Assembly: GCA_030535455.1 (NCBI GenBank)
Contig: JAUNJY010000022.1
Span: 1-62,733, forward strand
Length of the DNA stretch: 62,733 nt
Direction: 5' to 3'
Source: a bacterium
GTDB lineage: Bacteria; Bacillota; Clostridia; Lachnospirales; Lachnospiraceae
Shown here: piece by piece, positions 35,589-44,108 of the stretch
How the letters are laid out: each line of letters begins with the position of its first letter
Position numbering within the stretch: the stretch's first letter is position 1
The notes under the pieces: model-generated
What the model was told of the DNA's origin: nothing
Databases searched by the model: none
The model's input: the letters and a program-made list of their open reading frames with translations, nothing else
Position numbers and translations under genes: made by a program

Positions 35589-36752
35589 ATGGAAAAAGCA
35601 AAAGGTATTATGAAAAAATATACAATGGTGCTAGTTTTAATCCTAGTTGCCTTATTGTTCACCTGGCAGACAGACGGTAAATTGCTGCTACCAGCAAACG
35701 TTAATAACTTAATCGCACAAAACGCATATGTATTTGTTTTAGCAACTGGTATGTTGCTCTGTATCCTAACTGGTGGTAATATTGATCTTTCCGTTGGATC
35801 CGTGGTATGTTTCGTTGGTGCTGTTGGGGGTACCTTGATGGTTACTTATAAAGTCAATATCTTTGTTGCTATCATCGCCATGATTGCCGTTGGCCTGATC
35901 ATTGGAGCATGGCAAGGCTTTTGGATTGCTTATATGAGAATCCCACCATTTATCGTAACCCTTGCAGGCATGCTGATTTTCCGTGGACTAAGCAATGTTA
36001 TCCTGAATGGTCTGACCCTTTCTCCTATGCCTCAAAACTATCTTAATCTGTTCAATACATATATCCCAGACTTTATTGCCCACAATGATGACTTTAATGT
36101 TACCTGTATGGTAATCGGCGTATTGGCATGTATCATCTTTATCGTAATCGCACTTAGAAATCGTAAAATCAAGCAATCTAAGAATTATGAAGTAGAACCA
36201 GTCACCAGCATGATCATTCGCTCTGTAATTATCTGCGCTGCCGTACTCTATTTTGCATTTAAGCTTGCACAGCACAAAGGCATTCCAACCGTATTTATCT
36301 GGGTACTTGCCATTATCGTAATCTATGCCTATATCACATCTAAGACGACTAATGGACGTTATTACTACGCAGTCGGTGGAAATGAGAAAGCAACCAAGTT
36401 ATCTGGTATCAATACCAATAAGGTATATTTTAAAGCCTATATGAATATGGCTTTCTTAGCAGCAATTGCCGGCATGATTACCATTGCCAGACTTAATTCT
36501 GCTAATCCAACTGCCGGTACTAACTACGAAATGGATGCAATCGGATCTTGCTTTATCGGTGGTGCCTCTGCTTATGGCGGTACTGGTACGGTAACAGGCG
36601 TTATCGTAGGTGCTTTATTAATGGGCGTGATCAACCTCGGTATGAATATCATGGGTGTTGATGCCAACTATCAGAAAGTTGTAAAAGGCTCTGTATTATT
36701 AGCAGCCGTTATCTTTGATGTAGTTTCCAAAAAAGAAAGTAAAGAGAATTAG
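35589..36752 (+). CDS. Sugar ABC transporter permease (GguB/XylH type)
   Basis: A 387-residue permease with about ten membrane helices. LTGGNIDLSVGSVVCFVGAVGG and RIPPFIVTLAGMLIFRGL are typical BPD_transp_2 motifs, and GGASAYGGTGTVTGVIVGALLMGVINLGM is the C-terminal hallmark. With 32889 and 34046 it forms a complete CUT2 importer for xylose, glucose, galactose or arabinose; sequence alone does not settle which. Confidence 0.95.
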   Translation: MEKAKGIMKKYTMVLVLILVALLFTWQTDGKLLLPANVNNLIAQNAYVFVLATGMLLCILTGGNIDLSVGSVVCFVGAVGGTLMVTYKVNIFVAIIAMIAVGLIIGAWQGFWIAYMRIPPFIVTLAGMLIFRGLSNVILNGLTLSPMPQNYLNLFNTYIPDFIAHNDDFNVTCMVIGVLACIIFIVIALRNRKIKQSKNYEVEPVTSMIIRSVIICAAVLYFAFKLAQHKGIPTVFIWVLAIIVIYAYITSKTTNGRYYYAVGGNEKATKLSGINTNKVYFKAYMNMAFLAAIAGMITIARLNSANPTAGTNYEMDAIGSCFIGGASAYGGTGTVTGVIVGALLMGVINLGMNIMGVDANYQKVVKGSVLLAAVIFDVVSKKESKEN

Positions 36753-36766
36753 TATTTGTAGTTATG

Positions 36767-36800
36767 AAGCCTCTGGATCATTTAATCCAGAGGCTTTCGC
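36767..36800 (+). terminator. Terminator of the sugar locus
   Basis: A 12-bp perfect stem, AAGCCTCTGGAT (36767-36778) with 36785-36796, loop CATTTA, then a poor T-run (TTCGCTT). Confidence 0.75.
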
Positions 36801-36922
36801 TTGTCCAAAAAGTTCTCAAGCTGTCTATAAATCTAATATTAAAAAAATAATATAGGTTCACTGCAACCTTTTTTAAACATGAGAAGTATTACTATTAGAA
36901 AAACAAAAAAGGGGTAATGAAT

Positions 36923-39415
36923 ATGAGAATGAATAAGGGAATAAGAAACTATGCAAAAACAGGTATATGCCTTGCTGTTACCAGTGCCATGTTATTTACC
37001 GGATGTTCCACAAATAAAACATTGGCAAACAAGACTGGTCCATCTACCACAGAGAGTACTGCAATTGCTCTAAGAAGCAGTAATAGTAATACCTTGACAT
37101 TAAGCTCTTTACGTGAAAAATATGGCCAAACCACAATGGATTATGCTGATACTGCAATTACCGTTGGCCGTGGTGACAATGTGGAGTTAACATTGGATTA
37201 TAATCCAAACAAACTGAATCAGGATATGAGGGAATGCTTTGCAATCTATCAAGATGAAAGTCTAAAATACAAGGTAGACGGCTGCAGCTACGAGTATGAT
37301 GATGCATCAGGAAAGATGCAGATCCAGCCACCAACCTTTGGAGTAGCGGAGATGATGGTCGCTGACGGCTCTGATATCAGCCTAAGTGATTTAAGCGGAA
37401 CCTATTTACACGATGATACACTGCAAGATAACTGGGGCAATTTGGACCAATTATATCTGGTTCAAACCTGCGACCTAAAAACTGGAGAAAACCTAAAAAA
37501 GCCAATGATACATATTATTAAAATCAAGTCAGAACTGAAAAAAGCTCCCGTTGTAAAATACTCCTCCAATAAAGAGGGTGAAGCACAAATCAGCTGGAAT
37601 GCAGTTCCCGGTGCAAAAGAATACCTGTTATTTACGGTGGTAAAAACAGATAAAGGGATTGATAATTATACCTACGTATTTGCCAGAACCAAAGATACCA
37701 CATGGACCGCTCCAAACATGAATGGCCTAGACGGAAATGCAACGCTTATGAACGAAATGTTTTGTAATTTCATTTCTTCAGAAGATGATGCTGATGCTGG
37801 AAAAGAGGATATGAATGGAGACTTTTTTAAAACAATGCAAAAGCAGATTGGTGTCATTGCAGTAAATGAAACCGGTGCCTCCCCAATCAGTGATTTATAT
37901 CCACTAAAACAATATGCAAAACGTCTGCCAAACTCTTTAGCATATTATGCAAACCAAGCCGATACAGATAATCTGTTCCGTAAGTCAATTGGCAGCCTTC
38001 CAGCACAGGCATCCATTACCATGTGCGATGGATCTACCTCGTCTAGAATTCTAAACTATGACTTCGATCATGTTACAATCAATGACCAAGATATTGCGCC
38101 AACCATAACGATTACTGCGACAATCGATGGAACTAAGTTTTCCAGAGAGTATACGGTAGCAATCGATGACGTAACTACTGTAAAGTCTGAACTTGAAGCA
38201 ATTAAGAAGCGCCAGGAAGATCTAAAGAATAAAGGTGGCTCTCTTGACGATGATGTAACAATTGATGATGACGACAGTGATACTTCACAATCACCATCTG
38301 TAAGCGAGCAGCCAGAAGAGACCACTAACGCACCTGCTGAAACTGAACATCCTGCAACAACTGAGGCTTTGACGCCAACTTCAGAACCGGAAACCACCAA
38401 GGCGCCAATTCCAACCCAAAGTGGGGATACTTCTCTTGATGGAAATACAGATCTTAAGGTAACTGCAAACAGTGCATTAAGCGAGTTTATCGCAAGAAGT
38501 TTCCTGATTTCAGCAAAAACCATTGATATTAGTGCATTTACCGAGAGCCAGAATAAAAATATCGTAGTAGATGCAGTACAAGAAGCCAACTATCAAAATC
38601 CGTTAGCTATGGGTATCAATACCATTGCCTATGACGAGATAAACCATATTCTTAAAATTGAATATTACGATGAGCCTGATGATTTAGAAGCAAAGCGCCA
38701 GGAAGTGATAAAAAAATCCAAAGAGATTATTAGTCAGATCATAAAAGACGGCATGAGTGATTTAGAGAAAGAAATCGCAATTAATACGTATCTTTGTGAA
38801 AATGCTACGTATGACCAGGCTGCATTAGAAAATGCCCAAAAGAACGATTTTAAAGATGTGGACGACGAATTTCGCGACTCCTTTACTCCTTACGGTATTT
38901 TGATAAAGAAAACAGGAGTATGTGCAAGTTATGCCGCTTCCTTTAAGGTACTTGCGGATGAATGTGGGCTTGAGAGCATCGTAGTAACCGGTAATTTAAA
39001 TGGCAATTTATCACATGCTTGGAACCGTGTAAAAATTGACAATGAGTGGAAGACCGTAGACTCCACCAATAATGATAACGAAGAAATCAGCAATTCCTTA
39101 TTTAATGTTCCAGATAGCGCAATAAACGGCGTATTAACTGCCGATGACCGTTATGTTATGGATGAGTATTTAAATGATTATACATGTAAGACAGATCAGG
39201 ATGAATACTATCACTATACTTCCAAATTCTTTGCGAAAGATGCTATTGCAGACAAATTCGAAGAAGCATTAGGGAAAGAGGACCACTCCATTCTTCGAAC
39301 AGACTATACGATTTCAGAAGAAGATTTTTCAAATATCGCCCAATCAGTTGCAGAAGGTATGAAAACCAAATTAAAAGGATACTTCTGGCTAGGAGTAATC
39401 CACCTTCAGAAGTAA
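36923..39415 (+). CDS. Transglutaminase-domain lipoprotein with fibronectin-like and linker regions
   Basis: The start at 36923 is 8 bp behind GGGG; an ATG two codons earlier is too close. The signal peptide ends MLFTGC (lipidated Cys about 28). An N-terminal domain is followed by a fibronectin-III-like domain (about 210-260, AQISWNAVPGAKEYLLF), an acidic Thr/Pro linker (about 450-510) and a transglutaminase-like domain (about 570-760). The papain-like triad is Cys in TGVCASYAASF, His in SHAWNRV and Asp in TVDSTN (near 667, 698, 713). It probably cross-links or cleaves surface proteins. It precedes the ECF sigma factor. Confidence 0.88.
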   Translation: MRMNKGIRNYAKTGICLAVTSAMLFTGCSTNKTLANKTGPSTTESTAIALRSSNSNTLTLSSLREKYGQTTMDYADTAITVGRGDNVELTLDYNPNKLNQDMRECFAIYQDESLKYKVDGCSYEYDDASGKMQIQPPTFGVAEMMVADGSDISLSDLSGTYLHDDTLQDNWGNLDQLYLVQTCDLKTGENLKKPMIHIIKIKSELKKAPVVKYSSNKEGEAQISWNAVPGAKEYLLFTVVKTDKGIDNYTYVFARTKDTTWTAPNMNGLDGNATLMNEMFCNFISSEDDADAGKEDMNGDFFKTMQKQIGVIAVNETGASPISDLYPLKQYAKRLPNSLAYYANQADTDNLFRKSIGSLPAQASITMCDGSTSSRILNYDFDHVTINDQDIAPTITITATIDGTKFSREYTVAIDDVTTVKSELEAIKKRQEDLKNKGGSLDDDVTIDDDDSDTSQSPSVSEQPEETTNAPAETEHPATTEALTPTSEPETTKAPIPTQSGDTSLDGNTDLKVTANSALSEFIARSFLISAKTIDISAFTESQNKNIVVDAVQEANYQNPLAMGINTIAYDEINHILKIEYYDEPDDLEAKRQEVIKKSKEIISQIIKDGMSDLEKEIAINTYLCENATYDQAALENAQKNDFKDVDDEFRDSFTPYGILIKKTGVCASYAASFKVLADECGLESIVVTGNLNGNLSHAWNRVKIDNEWKTVDSTNNDNEEISNSLFNVPDSAINGVLTADDRYVMDEYLNDYTCKTDQDEYYHYTSKFFAKDAIADKFEEALGKEDHSILRTDYTISEEDFSNIAQSVAEGMKTKLKGYFWLGVIHLQK

Positions 39416-39541
39416 ATTCTTGAATTTTCCTCCTGATTATGATAATTTTGATACATATAAAGTGTCTTCGACATTTACTATCGTAATCTAAAAATGAAAA
39501 ACGAAGTCGCTCTTATGGATGAACAAATTAGGAGGATTCCC

Positions 39542-40033
39542 ATGAGTGAACAAGAATTACCGGATATTAACGCCGTCATAGACGAATATGCCGATATGGT
39601 ATACCGAATTGCACTGACACAGATGAAAAATGTATCCGACGCCCAGGATGTGTTTCAAGAAGTATTTTTACGTCTAGTAAAACACCTTCCTACCTTACAT
39701 AGTGAAGAACATATAAAAGCATGGTTGATCCGCGTCACTATCAATTGTAGCAAAAGCAGCCTTACCAGTGCCTGGAGAAGGCATACGGAGCCTTTAGTAG
39801 CGGAAGAAATGCTAACATTTGAAACAAGCGAGCAATTGGACCTGTATGAACATCTAAGCCGTCTGCCGAAGAAATACCGTATCGTATTATATTTATTCTA
39901 TTATGAAGAGCTATCCATAAAAGAGATTGCTGACTATACCGCACAAAAGGAAACGACGGTAAAATCCCAGCTATCCCGAGCACGAGCACTGTTAAAAAAA
40001 GAAATAGGCAGTATTGGAGGCGTATACGAATGA
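39542..40033 (+). CDS. ECF-type RNA polymerase sigma factor
   Basis: The start at 39542 (MSEQELPDIN) has a perfect AGGAGG upstream; the longer frame has none. The 163-residue protein has sigma region 2 (ADMVYRIALTQMKNVSDAQDVFQEVFLRL) and region 4 (LPKKYRIVLYLFYYEELSIKEIADYTAQKETTVKSQLSRAR). The stop overlaps the next gene by 4 bp. It would answer an extracytoplasmic signal relayed by the downstream membrane protein. Confidence 0.93.
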   Translation: MSEQELPDINAVIDEYADMVYRIALTQMKNVSDAQDVFQEVFLRLVKHLPTLHSEEHIKAWLIRVTINCSKSSLTSAWRRHTEPLVAEEMLTFETSEQLDLYEHLSRLPKKYRIVLYLFYYEELSIKEIADYTAQKETTVKSQLSRARALLKKEIGSIGGVYE

Positions 40034-40737
40034 AACGACAAATAAAAGAATCCTATGATCAGATCCATGCTCCAATCACATTGATTAATGAGACGAAACA
40101 GTTGGTACATACAACAGACACGAAAGAACCTGCCCCAAAGAAGCGGCATACAAGGGTACCGATGTATCTGACTGCATCTATTGCAGCTTGCCTTTGCATT
40201 CTGCTTGCCGCCACCGGCATACAACATTTAAACACTTCCTCTAGCTCAGGATCATCGTTAAATGATAATCCTGTAAATGTAGGCGGTCCCGCAAGTACTT
40301 ATGCACCAAAAGAATTCAACAGCATTAAATCTGCCGATGACTGGAACCACTACCTAAGCGAAGTGAAAAATAGCGGGAAGACAGATATTACGCTGGATAA
40401 TGATTATATTTTATATGAGACTCCAGTATCCTGCCAAGGAAAAGACTGCAGTCTTCAAATTCAAATTAAGCAGGGGAAACTGACCAAGCAGCAAGAGGAC
40501 TACACGCTTGAAGGAAACTACCTATGTGTGATTATGGAAGGTAATGCCATCCTAGGAAGCACAACACTAGAAACTAAAAGCTCCAGCCAGTTCACAGGAG
40601 AGCCTGTTACGGTAAAGCAAGAAGATCTTGATCATGACGGTAACATGGAATTTGCCATGGAAGGTTGTTCAGAACAAGACGGTGTAACATGGTATCATAT
40701 TACAAACGAGTTTACTGCTGAAAAGTTTGAGAACTAG
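40030..40737 (+). CDS. Probable membrane-bound anti-sigma factor
   Basis: A 235-residue protein with a short cytoplasmic N-terminus (1-43, basic and helical), one membrane segment (about 44-64) and an extracytoplasmic domain (about 65-235). It is translationally coupled to the sigma gene (ATGA overlap), the usual place for the cognate anti-sigma factor. The N-terminal helix motif SYDQIHAPITLINETKQLV resembles the sigma-binding helix of RsgI/DUF3600-like anti-sigma proteins. The role is inferred from context. Confidence 0.7.
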   Translation: MKRQIKESYDQIHAPITLINETKQLVHTTDTKEPAPKKRHTRVPMYLTASIAACLCILLAATGIQHLNTSSSSGSSLNDNPVNVGGPASTYAPKEFNSIKSADDWNHYLSEVKNSGKTDITLDNDYILYETPVSCQGKDCSLQIQIKQGKLTKQQEDYTLEGNYLCVIMEGNAILGSTTLETKSSSQFTGEPVTVKQEDLDHDGNMEFAMEGCSEQDGVTWYHITNEFTAEKFEN

Positions 40738-40774
40738 GAAAATAACGTAATAAAGAAAAACGGAGGTGCCGTTT

Positions 40775-41227
40775 ATGCACAGAAATAAAAAGCTCTATAT
40801 CGCAATTAGTTTAGTAATTATAGCAGTTATCGTTGCATACTTAACCTACCTATACTGGTCCAGAGAACAAACAATTACCAGGTTTTATTCCAATGATCCT
40901 AGTAAGATTGACAAAATCGAGTATGTAAGCGGTTCTGATGGACGGTTGCGAACAATTACTGCTTCCGCCGATCTAAACAAAATAACGGCTGTTCTTTCCA
41001 CAGCAACATTTAAACGAACTCCCAAAGGGCCGGACTCCACAGGCTGGAGTTACCACATCAAAGTCTATGAGGGAAACGAGATAGTCTTTGACCTGCTTCA
41101 AGGAAATGGAGAATTTATAGATGATGTGCATTATACGATGAGTACTTCTGAACGAGATACCTTATATGATGTACTAGCTGAAATCACTGCAAAGCTTCCT
41201 GCAAAAGAGGAAGTAGGAGTACAATAG
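40775..41227 (+). CDS. Small membrane-anchored protein of the sigma operon
   Basis: The start at 40775 has CGGAGGTG upstream. The 150-residue protein has an N-terminal anchor (about 7-27) and an extracytoplasmic domain with DKIEYVSGSDGRLRTIT, a helix, and GWSYHIKVYEGNEIVFDLLQGNGEFI. The plan (anchor, I-x-I strand, helix, two strands) is like those of 18423, 44109 and 51854. Function unknown. A strong two-way terminator follows. Confidence 0.7.
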   Translation: MHRNKKLYIAISLVIIAVIVAYLTYLYWSREQTITRFYSNDPSKIDKIEYVSGSDGRLRTITASADLNKITAVLSTATFKRTPKGPDSTGWSYHIKVYEGNEIVFDLLQGNGEFIDDVHYTMSTSERDTLYDVLAEITAKLPAKEEVGVQ

Positions 41228-41242
41228 CAGTACCAAAGAAAG

Positions 41243-41287
41243 AAAAAAGCGATAAGGACAGAATGATCATGTCCTTATCGCTTTTTT
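41243..41287. terminator. Bidirectional terminator
   Basis: AAAAAAGCGATAAGGACA (41243-41260) pairs perfectly over 18 bp with 41270-41287. It ends the sigma operon on the plus strand and the 32-residue peptide gene on the minus strand. Confidence 0.95.
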
Positions 41288-41321
41288 CTTCACTCTTAGA
41301 ATACGCATACAAATTGATTTG

Positions 41322-41420
41322 TTATTTGTTCATAATTTTGGAAAGTATGTATTTCACCGAAGTAATGACTCCGATAAATGCAAATAAAAATAGGAAAAAC
41401 AATATTAATACATTAGTCAT
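41322..41420 (-). CDS. 32-residue hydrophobic peptide, toxin-like or small membrane protein
   Basis: Too short for standard callers. The peptide starts MTNVLILFFLFLFAFIGV, then continues ITSVKYILSKIMNK: one membrane helix (about 3-24) and a basic tail. AAGGAGAT lies 6 bp before the ATG. A perfect sigma-A promoter lies 80 bp upstream and a strong terminator 35 bp downstream. The layout (short membrane peptide, long leader, own promoter and terminator) is that of type I toxins such as the TxpA/BsrG class, though no antisense RNA could be located; an ordinary small membrane subunit is the alternative. Confidence 0.7.
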   Translation of the reverse strand: MTNVLILFFLFLFAFIGVITSVKYILSKIMNK

Positions 41421-41499
41421 AATAATCTCCTTACTTAGAATATGATCTTGTTTCTATACAGAACGCTGTTATGTAGTATTGATTAGTCGTATGTTTGAC

Positions 41500-41528
41500 A
41501 TTATATCGTATTAAACTTTGTTTTTCAA
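41500..41528 (-). promoter_or_regulatory. Sigma-A promoter of the 32-residue peptide gene
   Basis: Minus strand: TTGAAA (41528-41523), 17-bp spacer, TATAAT (41505-41500). The start point would be near 41493, giving a leader of about 70 nt. The rest of 41421-41797 holds no recognisable gene. Confidence 0.85.
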
Positions 41529-41797
41529 CTTTGCAGATGTTTTTATTGAAGTCGTTATATGTAATAGACGCAGTAGGAATAAATAGCAGTAGAAGTAAGA
41601 ATAGTAGGTATGGTGCATAATATTGTAAATAAGGAATTTTTTATCATAGTCCAAGTGTAGTTGGATTGTTAGTTTTAAAGTCTAATTTATGGATATATGG
41701 GCGTTATATGACAATACGCTTTCTATCTATGAAGCTTACTGTTATAATAGTGTTGATTATTGATGAAACTAATAAAATACATAACGGAGGATACAAC

Positions 41798-41884
41798 ATG
41801 AAAAAGTTTAGTAAAACCTTTAAATTTGCTATTGATTTTATCTTAGTAAAATATGCATATGAAATTACAATATCCCGTGACTAA
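41798..41884 (+). pseudogene. 28-codon open frame cut short next to the IS200-like element
   Basis: CGGAGGA precedes an ATG at 41798 and a frame beginning MKKFSKTFKFAIDFILVKYA that stops 23 bp before the left hairpin of the insertion element. The good RBS and sudden end suggest the 5' remnant of a gene damaged by the insertion or by a later deletion; a genuine short peptide is possible. No continuation is seen on the far side of the element. Confidence 0.4.
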
Positions 41885-41902
41885 TAAAATTATATAACAA
41901 TA

Positions 41903-42510
41903 AAAACACCTGCTATGCGGGTGATGGGAATTGCTTTAGCCTTCAGTAAAAAAACCTCCCGTGTTACAATAATGATGGTTCGCCAACCACATTAAAAACA
42001 AGGAGGTTGTCTCAATGGACATAAATAGTCTATCACACACTAAATGGAATTGTAAGTATTATATAGTTTTTGCACCTAAATTTAGAAGAAAAGTAATATA
42101 TGGAGAACTGTATAAAGATATAGCTAATATATTAAGTACCTTATGTAAACGAAAAGGAGTTCATATAGTAGAAGCAGAGATGTGCCCTGATTATGTTCAT
42201 ATGGTAGTGGAAATACCACCAAGCCTAAGTGTATCAAACTTTGTTGGATATTTAAAAGAGAAAAGTACACTGATGATATTTGAAAGACATGCCAGTTTGA
42301 AATATAAATATGGAAATAGACATTTTTGGTGTAGAGGATTTTATGTAGATACTGTAGGAAAGAATGCAAAAAAGATAAGCCCTTAGGGCTTAGTAGGAAA
42401 TGATGTTGCGGCTGGCGAACTGTTCGATGAGTCTTTAGACTCCAGTGCCGGTAAAAGGCCCTTATAGGGCTAGAACAAGCCACCGGCTAAGCCGGTGGTT
42501 CTGACTATGG
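41903..42510 (+). mobile_element. IS200/IS605-family insertion sequence, inactive
   Basis: The left end carries hairpin CACCTGC-TAT-GCGGGTG (41907-41923); the right end carries CCACCGGCT-A-AGCCGGTGG (42481-42499) followed by TTCTGAC. These subterminal palindromes are the transposase recognition hairpins of the family, which has no inverted terminal repeats and makes no target duplication. AACCTCC (41953-41959) can pair with the Shine-Dalgarno GGAGGTT (42002-42008), the known translation block of IS200. Outer limits are approximate. Confidence 0.88.
42015..42386 (+). pseudogene. tnpA: IS200-type Y1 transposase, catalytically broken and truncated
   Basis: A 123-residue HUH-type single-strand transposase starting MDINSLSHTKWNCKYYIVF. 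The metal-binding HUH motif reads YVH in CPDYVHMVVEI instead of H-V-H (a TAT where CAT is expected). The catalytic Tyr is present in FYVDTVGKN, but the protein then stops at KKISP, about 25-30 residues short of normal (about 150). Both defects should abolish activity; mobilisation in trans by another copy would still be possible. Confidence 0.88.
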
Positions 42511-42560
42511 ATCGGAAAGTTAACTAGGTGTAGAGCAATGAAGTTGGGGAGGATAACAAT

Positions 42561-43076
42561 ATGGAAGGAATAAATGATTCAATATGCATAAAGTTAGCGG
42601 AAACAGATGAAGAACTATGTGGAAAGGGCTATGTACATTGTACTTCATGGCAAGAAGCATACCGTGATATTGTATGTGATCGGTATCTTGATTCGATGAC
42701 TGTAGAGGCTACAATCGCACGTGCACGTAAGTTCCCGGAAAACACACTGATCGCCAAAGATGGAGAGAAAGTTGTTGGATTTGCAGTATATGGCCCATCG
42801 AGGGATGAGGATCTGACCAAAGCTGGCGAGGTCGTAGCAATTTATGTTCTTTCCGAGTATTACAATCAAAAAATTGGGTATCGGTTGATGAACGAGGTAT
42901 TTTCTATACTTAAAGAGTATGATGCTATCTGTGTTTGGGTACTAGAAAAGAATAAAAGAGCAATTAATTTCTATCACAAATATGGTTTTCAATTTGATGG
43001 ATGCAAAAAAGAATGGACTCTTGGTACACCTGTTTCTATTGTTCGAATGGTAAAGAAAAATGCGTGTAAATCGTAA
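42561..43076 (+). CDS. GNAT-family N-acetyltransferase
   Basis: A 171-residue enzyme. EVVAIYVLSEYYNQKIGYRLMNEVFSIL is the acetyl-CoA-binding motif A (Q/R-x-x-G-x-G/A variant QKIGYR) and FYHKYGFQFDG is motif B. The acceptor is unknown; it is similar in layout to RimI-like and aminoglycoside-type acetyltransferases. GGGGAGG lies 8 bp upstream. It stands alone beside the insertion element. Confidence 0.9.
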   Translation: MEGINDSICIKLAETDEELCGKGYVHCTSWQEAYRDIVCDRYLDSMTVEATIARARKFPENTLIAKDGEKVVGFAVYGPSRDEDLTKAGEVVAIYVLSEYYNQKIGYRLMNEVFSILKEYDAICVWVLEKNKRAINFYHKYGFQFDGCKKEWTLGTPVSIVRMVKKNACKS

Positions 43077-44108
43077 TGCGGTATAATGAAAATTAATTGT
43101 TACCTAAAGTAAGAAAGAATTGATTGATAGCAGGAGATCAGTAGAACAGTGGATTTTATGTTATATTGAACTATATATATGTAAGGGCTATTATTTGGTA
43201 AAAGCGTTTCTTTAAGATAATTTCATTTTACATATCAAATAATCAATTATAATGGCTTAAATTTGAAAATATGACTTTATAACAACTATGCAGATCATTG
43301 ATTAATTATCTTCATTAATTTTGATTACATAATTGATGATTACTATCTAATTTAATTATAGCAAAGTGTCGAATTTATTCGACGAATGTATTTTTAAGTG
43401 CTTTGAAATATTACAAAGTATAAATAATAAAATAATCTTAAAGGATATTCATAGAAGTAATTATAATTTATATGTGGAAATTTGCAGTCAATAGATGCTA
43501 TGAAAAGCTGGAGTGAAAATTAAGAGTCTTAATTATAAAACATACATAATTTTATGGTAATATAAAACGCTTGGTAAACCAAATCTATGAAGGGATCTAA
43601 AGAGAGGGGCCCGTAAAGGTCTACTTCCAACTATTCGCGAAACGCAAGTTTAACGAATAGTTGGGATACATTTCAGCTGGATCAGGATTTTAAAGCCTTT
43701 GGGGATCCGTTTGGTTCTCTAGACCCTGTAATTTGTTATTTGCATGTTATTATGTAAAACTCTTAATTTGCACTCTTATTTTATCACATGTTTTATTGTT
43801 TGCCTGCAGCTACTTTCTCGCATCTAGACTTCTCCATGATCTGCTCTGTTCTCTCTTTCGATAATCCTTTTGCCAGTTGACTTTTAAATTTTATTTTGGA
43901 GTTTGTTCTTCATTATCCCGTTCATTAACAAATCTACAACGTCAACTGTAATTTGTATAGAATATTCAAATCAGCTTCAAAACTAAATCCTTAGATTTTC
44001 CTTTAAATATTTTATGTAGTTTAATTCGACATTTTTTTTCATATCTATATGTTTTTAGTTCCAATATGTACTATCTTATTCAATAACTATGTAATTATTT
44101 ACAATGAT
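43077..44108. other. 1-kb stretch without a supported gene
   Basis: Very AT-rich. It contains the structured RNA candidate at 43517-43769. On the minus strand, about 43800-44000, short frames such as QITVDVVDLLMNGIMKNKLQ and SQLAKGLSKERTEQIMEKSR look like eroded protein sequence but have stops between them and no start. Nothing else is recognised. Confidence 0.5.
43517..43769 (+). ncRNA. Candidate structured RNA with pseudoknot, unassigned
   Basis: An 11-bp inverted repeat (43517-43527 with 43759-43769) encloses a nested fold: AACCAAA (43577-43583) with TTTGGTT (43710-43716); GGATC (43593-43597) with GATCC (43704-43708); CCC-gt-AAAGG (43610-43619) with CCTTTGGG (43696-43703); and hairpin CCAACTATTCG (43627-43637) with 43654-43664, capped by AAAC-GCAA-GTTT, a GNRA tetraloop. 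AGAGA (43601-43605) with TCTCT (43716-43720), or GGTCTA (43618-43623) with TAGACC (43720-43725), would form a pseudoknot. The core is more GC-rich than its surroundings. I cannot match it to a riboswitch, 6S, tmRNA, SRP or RNase P. The strand is inferred from the GNRA loop. Confidence 0.5.

Noticed and set aside
41263-41445. 60-codon plus-strand frame
   Set aside because: It starts inside a terminator stem, has no RBS and lies opposite the well-supported minus-strand peptide gene.
43517-43769. Assignment of the structured element to 6S, SRP, tmRNA, RNase P or a named riboswitch
   Set aside because: None of the conserved core sequences of those RNAs is visible, so I left it unassigned.
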